Source: a virus. From it: DNA of 64,000 nt. The translations under genes were made by a program, and so were the position numbers. Of this stretch, positions 48,586 to 57,144 are shown in pieces (position 1 is the stretch's first letter; each line of letters begins with the position of its first letter). The DNA lies in the IMG/VR virus record IMGVR_UViG_3300032241_003073, positions 34,315 through 98,314 of that record. The stretch is one strand, 5' to 3'. The notes under the pieces are model-generated. The model was not told the DNA's origin, did not search any database, and saw nothing but the letters and a program-made list of their open reading frames with translations.

Positions 48586-49680
48586 ATGCCATTGTATTAT
48601 CCGCCATCTATGAATCTTTCTATTGGAGGAAACACTCAAGGAACTACTTCCATTATAAATTCTGGAACAGTAAATCTTGTTGGCGGAAGCAACATAACAT
48701 TATCAGAAGGATCGCAAGGAATTACTATTATTGGAAATCCACAAGGATTTCAAGGGTATCAAGGCAATATCGGTGCGCAAGGATATCCAGGCGCAGGTGC
48801 AAATGGATTAAATATAACAATTGGTGGAAATACAGCAGGCACAAATGCGATAATTAGTTCTGGGAAAATGACATTTGTTGGTGGAAATAATATAACACTT
48901 TCTCAAAACAATAATGCTTTAACTATAAATGCCAATTTATTAAATTATTATAATCCCACGCCAATTATTCAGAGTCAGGAGTTGATTCTAGGATCAATAA
49001 ATGAAACTCAATTATTTACCAATTCTATTAGTTTAATTCCATTTTCTTTGCCAACGGGAATTGCAGCAGAATATGCTGCAATTCTTGCAGCTCCAAATTT
49101 TACTACTGCATCAAATGCTTTTACACAAACTTGCACTTGGAATTGGGGAATTTATTCCCGTGCAACAGGAACAAACAGCACACAATTATCTTTAATGGGT
49201 AGTAATTCATTTTCATTCGCTGCTGCTTATTCGAGTGGTAATTTGAGTTTTACACAAGTAACAACAACATATGCTGGCGGTTCATATGGAACTGGAACAG
49301 TGAGTGGGGGAACTTCACTAGTTTCAGCATATGGTAATAATTGTATAATGTTTTTAGGATTAAATTCAACTATTCTTCCTGGTCAATATTGGTTTGCTAT
49401 AGGATTAAAAAGTAGTGCAACTACAAATGTAACAACCGGTTCAATCACTGGTTTCGGAAACAGTATATGGGTTAGAAGCATAAATGGTCCGAATCTTTCT
49501 CCTATTGGTTCTACTTCTAAATCTACAGGAACGGCGTTGGGTGATTACGCTAATAATTATCCAGGGTTTGGTTATATTGTTTCGTATAATGGTTCTTTAG
49601 CTAATTCAATTGGATTAAATATTGTGACAAGATTTTTAAGCAATGCTATGTTAATGATGCACTTTAGTTCTAGAGTGTAA
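48586..49680 (+). CDS. Fibre/adhesin-like protein with collagen-like repeats, copy 2
   Basis: 364 residues from ATG 48586 (CGAGGAT upstream). Tandem paralog of the previous gene: MPLYYPPSMNLSIGGNTQGT, G-F-Q-G-Y-Q-G-N-I-G segment, shared GNNITLSQNNNALTINANLL, WGIYSRATGTNSTQLSLMGSN and FLGLNSTILPGQYWF. Differences concentrate in loops of the last third, as expected for variable receptor-binding tips. Confidence 0.7.
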   Translation: MPLYYPPSMNLSIGGNTQGTTSIINSGTVNLVGGSNITLSEGSQGITIIGNPQGFQGYQGNIGAQGYPGAGANGLNITIGGNTAGTNAIISSGKMTFVGGNNITLSQNNNALTINANLLNYYNPTPIIQSQELILGSINETQLFTNSISLIPFSLPTGIAAEYAAILAAPNFTTASNAFTQTCTWNWGIYSRATGTNSTQLSLMGSNSFSFAAAYSSGNLSFTQVTTTYAGGSYGTGTVSGGTSLVSAYGNNCIMFLGLNSTILPGQYWFAIGLKSSATTNVTTGSITGFGNSIWVRSINGPNLSPIGSTSKSTGTALGDYANNYPGFGYIVSYNGSLANSIGLNIVTRFLSNAMLMMHFSSRV

Positions 49681-49686
49681 TTTGAA

Positions 49687-49995
49687 CTATACCAGATTTT
49701 CCTCGAAGTCTTCAATTGTTATCTCTACATCTACTGGAGAAACATCTACTGGAGAAGTAATAGATTCGTCGTATTCAATAAATTGTATATCTTTTTTTGA
49801 TTCATAAATTTTACTTATTTCTTCCCAAAAATTTTTAGCGTGATTTTCATTTTGAAAACTTTTATATTGATCCAGAGTTAAAAAACATTGATCTTTTGTC
49901 TCTATAAATGTTTTTAAATAAATCGAATCTATTTCAATATTGTTGGGAAAGTTCACTTTCAGAATATGCTTGGGGCTTTTCTTTAAAATATTCAT
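49687..49995 (-). CDS. Hypothetical protein, 102 aa
   Basis: MNILKKSPKHILKVNFPNN start and acidic C-terminus with a tandem SPVDV repeat (encoded by a 15 bp direct repeat near 49725-49755). Immediately downstream of the composite endonuclease. Function unknown. Confidence 0.55.
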   Translation of the reverse strand: MNILKKSPKHILKVNFPNNIEIDSIYLKTFIETKDQCFLTLDQYKSFQNENHAKNFWEEISKIYESKKDIQFIEYDESITSPVDVSPVDVEITIEDFEENLV

Positions 49996-50001
49996 TTCAG
50001 A

Positions 50002-51570
50002 TTATCCTTTTGCTTTTTTCTTTTCGTATGCTATTTTCATTTTCTCACTTCTACAAGTTTTACACATTGAACAATATCCGTCACGCCTACTTTTATCTAG
50101 AGAAAATTCTTCAAATAATTTAATTTCCTTGCATTTGACGCACTGCTTTTTGCCATCGTTTACATGAGGATTTTCTTTTCTGAAATGTATCTTTGGTTTG
50201 CTGCCAGATATCTTACCACCTTCTCTTTCGCAAATATATCGCCCATTTTTCGCTATGTTTCGATCATAGGTTAATCGTAAAGCAGTGTGTCTCTCTTGGC
50301 AAAAATCACACTGAAATTCTACCTTTTCGGTCGCAATTTTTGTGTCGTAATGTTTTTTTGCTTTCTTTTTGTTATTTTCTTTTTGCTTACGAATCCAGTC
50401 TATATTTCCTGTTGTTTCTGCTATGAAGTTTTTTGCCCAATGGATAATGGCACGATCATTTTTCAAACCAGATTGTTGTTCTGTCCAAATTGAAAATTTG
50501 CAACCAATTGAATTGGCATATTTTTCAGTTTCTAAAATTTGTTTCTGTATATCTATTTCTTTTTGAAATCTAGATTCTGGCTTTACTTCTAAAATCTCTT
50601 TTGAATTATTTGTATATGTAACTTCAATGTCTGGATTGCGACTTTTTCCATCGCTATCAACAAATACATCTGCACGCTTAAAATATAAAACATTTTCATC
50701 TTTTTCTAAAAGATAAATACATCTTAATTCATAAGACGAACCATAAAAAATATCAGATTGACACTTTTTAGATGAGAAATAACCTCTGATATGTGAATGT
50801 TTAAAGTCGCCTTTTTGGTTTTGTTCTGCACACTTTTGAGATAATTTTTGTTTCCAAGTTTTTTTAGTAGGATCAAGTGGATAGACCCATCTTTTCTTAC
50901 CTTTGTCCCATATTTTTTTAAGACCACGCAATTCTGCCCATTCAAATTCTGTCATTCCTTCTGGGCATTTTGATGAGGACTTCTTTTGGCTTTGTTTGCT
51001 AATTCTTTTGTGTGGATTTTTAGTGTCTACATAACAGTAATCTGGTTTGTGATTTTTTTCCAATTGAAACTCTAAGACTGCATAAACATTGCCGTTAGTA
51101 AAACGATTGTCGCTAAAACTGATTATTTCTTCATAATTATTATGTTTGGCCCATTCTACACATCGTGCAAAAAGTTTACTTGCGCCTCCCTGAACATGAA
51201 TTCCGTAAGAAATGCAAAATCTATCCAAAACAATTCTATTTTCAAAAACTTGTCGATTGTGGCGACCAAGTGACATCACGCCAATAAGTTCTTTTTCATA
51301 AAATAATCCAAAATAAACCACTCCAAGATTATTTGATCCTTGAATATGATTTTTTGACAAAAACTCTTTCCCCAACTCATTTTGAATTTCTTTAACTATG
51401 CACTTTCTTCCATGTATTTTTCTATCAAAAACTTTGTTTTGAGATTTTATGAAATTCATACATTGTCGTTTTCTTAATAGCCATTCATCTGAAAAAAACA
51501 CAATACCATCAGACCACTGTTTGTTTTCATGATTTTTTGGGTCGGATATGTCTACAATTGTCACTTGCAT
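50002..51570 (-). CDS. Composite mobile endonuclease: GNAT-like + PD-(D/E)XK + zinc fingers
   Basis: 522 residues. Residues ~55-195 resemble the GNAT-like module often fused to phage homing nucleases: KEFLSKNHIQGSNNLGVVYFGLFY, LIGVMSLGRHNRQ, VQGGASKLFARCVEWAK. Residues ~270-370 hold a nuclease-like core: FYGSSYELRCIYLLE, NPDIEVTYTNNSKEILEVKPE (PD ... ExK). The C-terminus has CDFCQERH and CVKCKEIKLFEEFSLDKS zinc fingers. Probably a selfish endonuclease near the capsid gene. Confidence 0.72.
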   Translation of the reverse strand: MQVTIVDISDPKNHENKQWSDGIVFFSDEWLLRKRQCMNFIKSQNKVFDRKIHGRKCIVKEIQNELGKEFLSKNHIQGSNNLGVVYFGLFYEKELIGVMSLGRHNRQVFENRIVLDRFCISYGIHVQGGASKLFARCVEWAKHNNYEEIISFSDNRFTNGNVYAVLEFQLEKNHKPDYCYVDTKNPHKRISKQSQKKSSSKCPEGMTEFEWAELRGLKKIWDKGKKRWVYPLDPTKKTWKQKLSQKCAEQNQKGDFKHSHIRGYFSSKKCQSDIFYGSSYELRCIYLLEKDENVLYFKRADVFVDSDGKSRNPDIEVTYTNNSKEILEVKPESRFQKEIDIQKQILETEKYANSIGCKFSIWTEQQSGLKNDRAIIHWAKNFIAETTGNIDWIRKQKENNKKKAKKHYDTKIATEKVEFQCDFCQERHTALRLTYDRNIAKNGRYICEREGGKISGSKPKIHFRKENPHVNDGKKQCVKCKEIKLFEEFSLDKSRRDGYCSMCKTCRSEKMKIAYEKKKAKG

Positions 51571-51699
51571 GATTTTCTACCTTTGTGTTGTATTATACCC
51601 CAGTTGAAAAGCCCTTTCAAGGACAGAAATTAAAATAAGTTGAAAGTTTTTGTTTGTTGAGCTATAATAAAATTGTTCAAACAACCAAAGGATTTTCTC
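51571..51699. promoter_or_regulatory. Divergent promoter region between two endonucleases
   Basis: 129 bp. AT-rich boxes (TATAATAA at 51663-51670, TTGTATTATACC near 51580) face outward. AAAGGAT lies 7 nt before the plus-strand ATG at 51700. Confidence 0.35.
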
Positions 51700-52845
51700 A
51701 TGTATCTTCAAGATGTTTCTGATGTGCCGTTCACCACTACTTTGATCAAAATCAAATATGATTGTTGCGGTAAGGAGCATGTTTTAAAATGGAAAGATGC
51801 AAAAGCCAACTATGAAAAGAATCAAGGCAAGCATATTTGTCGATCTTGCGGACTCAAAATCAACAATCCTGCACGAAGTGAAAAGGTAAAAGAAAAAATC
51901 AAGAAAACTAATCTTGAGCGATACGGAGCAACGATAGCTTTAAATACCAAAGAAAATATAGCTGCTCGTGTAGAAAAAATGTTCGGCACTGAGGAAGCTA
52001 CAGCAGCAATTGTTGAAAAACGCAAAACAACTTCACAACAGCGTTATGGTGCAGAACACATTATGAAAACTCAAGAAGGAATTAAAAGACTCAAGGAAGC
52101 GATGCAAGAAAGATATGGAGTAGACTTCCCACTTCAATCAGAAGAAATTAAACAAAAAATGAGAGAAACATGTCAAGAACGATATGGAGTTGACAACCCA
52201 GCACAGCTTCCAGAAGTTCAAATCAAAATGGCAAAAACAACTTTAGAAAAGTATGGAGTTGAACATTATAATCAATTGCCCGAAATGAAGGATTATTTAA
52301 GAGAAAATTGCAGAGATTGGCTCAAAGAGGCATGGGCTAATCCTTGGGCAAAAGGCATTATACGCCCAGAGGACTGGAATCAGAAGCAGAGAGAAACTGT
52401 AATGGAATTGATGAACAAGAATGAATGGAAGTCTGGTCCCAAATATTCAATTAAAGGTCATTATCAAAGTCAAAAATGCAAACGATTAAATTCTATGTTT
52501 CGATCTAGTTACGAACTGAAAACTCATTGGCATTTAGATAATGATCCTGAAGTTGAATGGTATGATTATGAACCTTTTAGAGTTTCATACTATGATGTTG
52601 GACAACATAAAAGATATTATATAATTGATTTTATTGTTAAATATAAAAACATTGAAAGACTATTGGCCATAGAAGTGAAAAATGATTATTCAGAGAAATT
52701 AGAACTTGTTTTACTCAAGAAAAATGCTTTTGAAGAAGAGTGTGGAGAGATGATTGATTATGAGATTTGGTCAAATGAAAAGATTAAATCGCTAAATCTT
52801 GAACTTGATGAATTACTTGAATCATCTTTGGTCACGATCATATAA
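51700..52845 (+). CDS. Homing-type endonuclease with RYG-repeats and PD-(D/E)XK core
   Basis: 381 residues from ATG 51700 (AAAGGAT upstream; the frame also reads from a TTG). N-terminal zinc finger (CCGKEH ... CRSCG), then five ~30-residue DNA-binding repeats each with a RYG or KYG core (ERYGATIAL, QRYGAEHIM, ERYGVDFPL, ERYGVDNPA, EKYGVEHYN). C-terminus: FRSSYELKTHWHLDNDPEVEWYDYEPF, IIDFIVKY, LAIEVKNDY gives PD-(D/E)XK catalysis. Sits beside the capsid gene. Confidence 0.75.
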   Translation: MYLQDVSDVPFTTTLIKIKYDCCGKEHVLKWKDAKANYEKNQGKHICRSCGLKINNPARSEKVKEKIKKTNLERYGATIALNTKENIAARVEKMFGTEEATAAIVEKRKTTSQQRYGAEHIMKTQEGIKRLKEAMQERYGVDFPLQSEEIKQKMRETCQERYGVDNPAQLPEVQIKMAKTTLEKYGVEHYNQLPEMKDYLRENCRDWLKEAWANPWAKGIIRPEDWNQKQRETVMELMNKNEWKSGPKYSIKGHYQSQKCKRLNSMFRSSYELKTHWHLDNDPEVEWYDYEPFRVSYYDVGQHKRYYIIDFIVKYKNIERLLAIEVKNDYSEKLELVLLKKNAFEEECGEMIDYEIWSNEKIKSLNLELDELLESSLVTII

Positions 52846-52862
52846 AAATACCACTCAAAAAT

Positions 52863-52895
52863 AAAAAGACCAGTCATTTCTGACTGGTCTTTTTT
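52863..52895. terminator. Bidirectional intrinsic terminator after the capsid gene
   Basis: aaaaagaccagtca-tttc-tgactggtcttttt, a 14 bp perfect stem, ends both the capsid gene (minus) and the endonuclease gene (plus). Confidence 0.92.
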
Positions 52896-52937
52896 AATCA
52901 ATAAATTCTATGCTTGATTTATCAATGCTCGACAAAA

Positions 52938-54374
52938 TCAGATCACAAAATTTGCAATCGACATTCTAGCATAGAATTTAGCACCTTCACGGAGCAATTT
53001 TTTGCCGTATCTTGTTAGAATTCCCTTACGTGGGCAGAAGCTCTCTGGATCGAGAACAACTGGCGTTTGGGTTAGTGGAACATATGGACAGTAGAAATAA
53101 CCCGAATCCATATATGAATCTCCCTTATATCCCATCAAGATTTGATTGGTTGGGAATAGAGGATCTTTATATAGTCTCCAACGGTTGTTAACTGTTCCAA
53201 CATATTGAATGCCCAAGCTGCTAGTGAATGTCTCAGAAGGAGCAGGAGCGAAACCGGCTGTAGCTGTTTCAAAGATAGAAGCGACTTCAGGGCTGGTTAC
53301 GAGCCAGTTAGCTCCACCACGTAGTGTCTTTCTATGGATGACAGCAGATACTTCAACAACTTTGACGTAAAGGCTTTCATACTTTTCTTTGATTGTTTCG
53401 CCTAGTGCTGTATTGAAGTCCCAAGCAGTAACAGTACCAGAGTTGTTACGTAGGTCAGTAAGAACTTCACGGTCGATTTCTAGGTTGATTTCTTGGGCTA
53501 GAACAGCAGTCAATTCGGCTTCGGCATCCAAGTTGTGTTGGCTGCGAAGGTCTTGTTGTGCTTCATAGCTCCAAACAGCCTTTAGCTTACGAGTCTTAGC
53601 AGCAATTTCTTCTGATTCAATAACTAGATTGATTTCAGGAAGATCTTGTTGGCATTCCATGTTGTACTCATAGCTTAAAACAGCACGGTTTGTTCCTGGG
53701 GTGCCATTCCAAGTAAGAGAAAGTTCGCCAGTGTTTAGACTTAGGCTACCATTGGTAACATATGTTGATGGCGATCCAATGCTTGTTAGTGTAAAGCTGC
53801 CGCTTGAAGAAACAACGAATGTTTGAACAGCAGTGCTTCCAGCATAAATGGTTCCTGTTACAGTACCAGCAAGAATTGGGGTGTGTTCTAGTGGAGCATA
53901 GGTCGAAACAACTCCTGTACCTGGATCAGTTGTTGTTGATTCGTTTTGAACGAACTGATGGGTATAGAAGATGTCGAGGTTTGCAGTACCATCAGCGGTT
54001 TGCATTAAGCTGTTGGCATCATCACCTGGGAATCCACCAATATTGTCGGCACCACGAGTTGCACCTTTGTTGCTGCTGTAGCGGAAACGTAGGTAGTAAA
54101 CTAGACCAGTTGGTCCCAATAGTGGTTGAACGCTAACAATCTTGTTGGCGATTAGTTGTGGGTAAATACGACGAACTAGTGGAATGCTGATTCTCTTGAA
54201 TTGAGCAATATCGCCAGTGTCGGTTGAGACTTCGTTCATAAGTCTCTGATTTTCGAGTAGAACTGCTGTAGCAGAACGAGCATACTTATCTTCGATGCCT
54301 TCGAGGAGTCCGGTTCTGCCCCAACGAGATTCTAACTCCTTAGCTTCGTTTAAAAATCTAGAATTTGCGTTCAT
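52938..54374 (-). CDS. 23: Major capsid protein, gp23-like
   Basis: 478 residues, against 521 in T4. VRRIYPQLIANKIVSVQPLLGPTG matches the conserved region after the gp23 cleavage site, and the end WLVTSPEVASIFE ... PESFCPRKGILTRYGKKLLREGAKFYARM is typical. An L-M-N-E near residue 48 is the likely gp21 cut. Codons are richer in G/C than most of the window, indicating high expression. SD AAAGGAAA after a TAATATAAA box. Confidence 0.95.
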   Translation of the reverse strand: MNANSRFLNEAKELESRWGRTGLLEGIEDKYARSATAVLLENQRLMNEVSTDTGDIAQFKRISIPLVRRIYPQLIANKIVSVQPLLGPTGLVYYLRFRYSSNKGATRGADNIGGFPGDDANSLMQTADGTANLDIFYTHQFVQNESTTTDPGTGVVSTYAPLEHTPILAGTVTGTIYAGSTAVQTFVVSSSGSFTLTSIGSPSTYVTNGSLSLNTGELSLTWNGTPGTNRAVLSYEYNMECQQDLPEINLVIESEEIAAKTRKLKAVWSYEAQQDLRSQHNLDAEAELTAVLAQEINLEIDREVLTDLRNNSGTVTAWDFNTALGETIKEKYESLYVKVVEVSAVIHRKTLRGGANWLVTSPEVASIFETATAGFAPAPSETFTSSLGIQYVGTVNNRWRLYKDPLFPTNQILMGYKGDSYMDSGYFYCPYVPLTQTPVVLDPESFCPRKGILTRYGKKLLREGAKFYARMSIANFVI

Positions 54375-54418
54375 ATTAATTAACTTTCCTTTATATTAAC
54401 TATTTGGAGTATTACTTG

Positions 54419-55315
54419 TTAGGATGATTTTTTTACACCTGATAGGATCAATAGTTGATCAATATCATTGTTTGTGGGTGCTGCGTATTCCGATAAAACA
54501 ACACCTTCGTCTGCAATTTTGCCTCTCCCCGTTACATTCTTTGCTTTTTCAGATCTTTCTTTCTGTTCCGTGATAAAACTGGACTTTTTGTCACGAGAAA
54601 TTGCCTTACGGCTTTCTGTGATAATTTCTTGAGCTTGTCTTACGCTTTCGTTTAGCTTTGTGTTTTCAGTCGATAGACGAATATTACGAGCTTCCATTAG
54701 GCGAAGTTGGCCCTTCATTTCTTCGATTGATTTGTTTGCTTCGTCTAGCTTGCTAGAAGAAACTGTTGCGAAATCTACATCAGATAGATAATTACTTGTT
54801 AGATCAATGATCTTATCTAGAGTAACCTTGTGTTCAGACATGCGAGGATCATTAAGAACATCTCTCTTGGCTTGTTCGTAAATTTCTTGTCCTTTGAATT
54901 GAAGGAATTGATCAACCTTGTCAACAATGTATTCCTTCATTTCTGCTAGCTTCTTGTCGTATTCTTCATACATTTCGACTTCTAGCGATTGATTTTTGTT
55001 TCTCTCTGTCTTTAGAATTTGATATGCTTCTTCGTATCCTTCTTCTAGTGCGGCCTTGTATTCTTCGCCTTGAACTTCTAAGCGATTTCTAAGATCAGCG
55101 ATAATTGCATAAGCTTCTTCGTATCCCTTTTCTGCTGTTTTTTCAGCAGTTTCTAGTTCGCCTGTAAGCTCTGCATAAGCTTCTTCGAGCTTATCGTTGA
55201 ATTCCTTTTCAAGACTGTTCTTGGTTTCTTCTAGCATTTCCTTTACAGCAGATGCTACTTCACCAACTTCAGCTTCAGGTAACATTCTTTTAAGTGCTTC
55301 TGTGATTTTGTCCAT
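54419..55315 (-). CDS. 22: Prohead scaffold (core) protein, gp22-like
   Basis: 298 residues, against 269 in T4. Highly charged, almost wholly coiled-coil, Glu/Lys-rich with repeated YEEAYAI/YQIL segments (three near-copies of EEGYEEAYQIL type). The place between gp21 and gp23 fits the T4 order. Assembles the prohead core and is degraded by gp21. TATATAAAA box upstream at 55331-55339. Confidence 0.85.
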   Translation of the reverse strand: MDKITEALKRMLPEAEVGEVASAVKEMLEETKNSLEKEFNDKLEEAYAELTGELETAEKTAEKGYEEAYAIIADLRNRLEVQGEEYKAALEEGYEEAYQILKTERNKNQSLEVEMYEEYDKKLAEMKEYIVDKVDQFLQFKGQEIYEQAKRDVLNDPRMSEHKVTLDKIIDLTSNYLSDVDFATVSSSKLDEANKSIEEMKGQLRLMEARNIRLSTENTKLNESVRQAQEIITESRKAISRDKKSSFITEQKERSEKAKNVTGRGKIADEGVVLSEYAAPTNNDIDQLLILSGVKKSS

Positions 55316-55460
55316 ATTTCCCCTTGCTAATGCTTTTATATATGCATTTATAAATAAATTTTTAAAAATTTATTTCGCCAAAACTAGCATTCTTAACCTA
55401 AATGCTAGTGTTTACTTGCATATAATACATATGCAGCAGTTTTATTTTTTTAGAGAAAAA

Positions 55461-56429
55461 ATGAAAAATTTATCACAAGAAGTTATTTTTAATTTATTTA
55501 AAGATGCGGGATGCCAACTTTTAAGCGAATATAAGAAGTGCAATATTCCTTTGATTTATATTTGCAAATGCGGAAAAAAGGGGGAAATTACACTTGATAA
55601 ATTTAGAAAAAGAATTAAGAGGGGTGGTGGTTGTGCTTTTTGCGGCAAAAAAGAATGGACAAAAAATCAAGATGAATGTTTGAAAAATTTATATGGAAAA
55701 GTACCAAGAAAATTGATATTGGAATCTATTCCTGGAATGACTTATTCAGATATAAAAAATCGAGCTAATAATTTAGGACTAAAAGGAAATAGAAGATTAG
55801 TTAGCAAGCAAATAAATAAAAAAAGAAAGTATCATATAAATGATTCTTATTTTAATGTTATAAGATCAGAAGCATCATATTGGGCTGGCTTTATGGCTTC
55901 TTCTGGAATTATAAATTATAATAAAAATCAAATTTCAATAAACGTATTCCAAGAAGATCTGGTTCATTTGGAATTATTTAAAAAAACAATTGATTATAAT
56001 GGAAAAATTTATGATTTTAATGGTAAATTATCTTTGCAAATACATGGTGTGGGCGATTGGATTTTTTTGTTAGAAAATAATTATCAAATTACTACAAGAA
56101 AACATTTGCATTTAAAGCCACCATTTGATTTGGACGAATTAAACTCTATGAGTTATATAATTGGCTACATTGATGGTTGTTGTGAAATATCGCTTGATAA
56201 TGATTCAATGAAAATGTTTGGAACTATTGATGTTCTTTCTTGGATAAAGAATTGGTTTGATTATTGGTGTCCATGCGTTCAAAGAAGATATGCCGTGATA
56301 AGAATGGATAGAAATGATCGTTATTTTTATTGTTTATCTGGCAAAAGGGCTAATTATATTTTAAATAAAATGATTAATAATGATTTGCCATTCCTTGAAA
56401 GGAAATGGAAAAGAGGCAATGATAATTGA
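55461..56429 (+). CDS. LAGLIDADG homing endonuclease inserted between gp21 and gp22
   Basis: 322 residues from ATG 55461. N-terminal zinc-finger-like part (CKCGKKG ... CAFCGKK), a helix-turn-helix-like segment (RKLILESIPGMTYSDIKNRANNLGLKG), then LAGLIDADG motifs: SYWAGFMASSGIINY and SYIIGYIDGCCEISL. Antisense to its neighbours and carrying its own terminator, so it is an inserted unit. Likely targets the gp21/gp22 intergenic site in related phages. Confidence 0.75.
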   Translation: MKNLSQEVIFNLFKDAGCQLLSEYKKCNIPLIYICKCGKKGEITLDKFRKRIKRGGGCAFCGKKEWTKNQDECLKNLYGKVPRKLILESIPGMTYSDIKNRANNLGLKGNRRLVSKQINKKRKYHINDSYFNVIRSEASYWAGFMASSGIINYNKNQISINVFQEDLVHLELFKKTIDYNGKIYDFNGKLSLQIHGVGDWIFLLENNYQITTRKHLHLKPPFDLDELNSMSYIIGYIDGCCEISLDNDSMKMFGTIDVLSWIKNWFDYWCPCVQRRYAVIRMDRNDRYFYCLSGKRANYILNKMINNDLPFLERKWKRGNDN

Positions 56430-56450
56430 ATATCATTGCCTCTTTTTTTT
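56413..56450 (+). terminator. Terminator overlapping the endonuclease stop codon
   Basis: gaggcaatgata-attgaa-tatcattgcctc then eight or more Ts. The TGA stop lies in the hairpin loop. It also faces the end of gp21. Confidence 0.92.
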
Positions 56451-56467
56451 CTTTTTAAAAGATAATA

Positions 56468-57127
56468 TTAAATTCTTTTAAGCATTTGTTTCTTTTCTGA
56501 TTCAACAATTCCTCCCAAGCAAGCTATCAAAGCTTCTTTGGATACTTTGGGTTTTGTTGGAATTGAAGAAGTATTATATGTTGGAACATAACTTTCTTTT
56601 TTACCAGAAAATTCTTTTTGATATGCATTATGAGTGCTTGGGTCAGCAACAGCGTCGAATGTGATTAGCTTATAGCTTTCTCCAATAACAAGAATTCCAT
56701 TTTCATCACTTCTGCCGTTTCCAACTCCACGGCTACTAATTCCAACTCTTACACCATCTGATATAAGACTTTTTAGAATTTTACCATGAGGTGTGTTAAG
56801 GATTTCTCCTTCTCCCATTAGGTTGTTTCCTTCCCACCACAATTTTGTGATAATGTGGGAACACTTTTCAAAGTGAATAATTGAATCTGTAGGATGGTCT
56901 AGTTCTCCAACTAGACCACGAGCTTCAACAATTGGAATTAGCTTTTTTAAATTTTCATCAAGAACTGTATACGGGTAAATTCTTTTGTTCTTATTGACTG
57001 CTTCAGCTTCTTGGAATTTACCTCTAAATTTAGTCAAACCTTTATCGGTTGTTGATTCATTTAGACTTAGGGTGAATCCGCTGTTGTTGCAACAGTCAAC
57101 GAATAGACTTAGTTTCTCATCATTCAT
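56468..57127 (-). CDS. 21: Prohead maturation protease, gp21-like
   Basis: 219 residues from ATG 57127 (AAAGGAGT upstream), matching T4 gp21 (212). The longer frame overlaps the core-protein gene and lacks a site. Catalytic features: His78 in GELDHPTDS, Ser131/132 in VGISSRGVGNG, Asp158 in ITFDAVADPS. Cleaves scaffold, capsid and internal proteins after [LI]-x-E, the site seen in many leaders of this window. Confidence 0.92.
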   Translation of the reverse strand: MNDEKLSLFVDCCNNSGFTLSLNESTTDKGLTKFRGKFQEAEAVNKNKRIYPYTVLDENLKKLIPIVEARGLVGELDHPTDSIIHFEKCSHIITKLWWEGNNLMGEGEILNTPHGKILKSLISDGVRVGISSRGVGNGRSDENGILVIGESYKLITFDAVADPSTHNAYQKEFSGKKESYVPTYNTSSIPTKPKVSKEALIACLGGIVESEKKQMLKRI

Positions 57128-57144
57128 TGGACTCCTTTTTAAAA

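Noticed and set aside
50002-50566. Overlapping plus-strand Phe-rich ORFs opposite the composite endonuclease
   Set aside because: Shadow frames of the minus-strand gene with no start signals.
51577-51780. 67-residue minus-strand ORF between the endonucleases
   Set aside because: Overlaps the promoter and start of the plus-strand endonuclease; no ribosome site.
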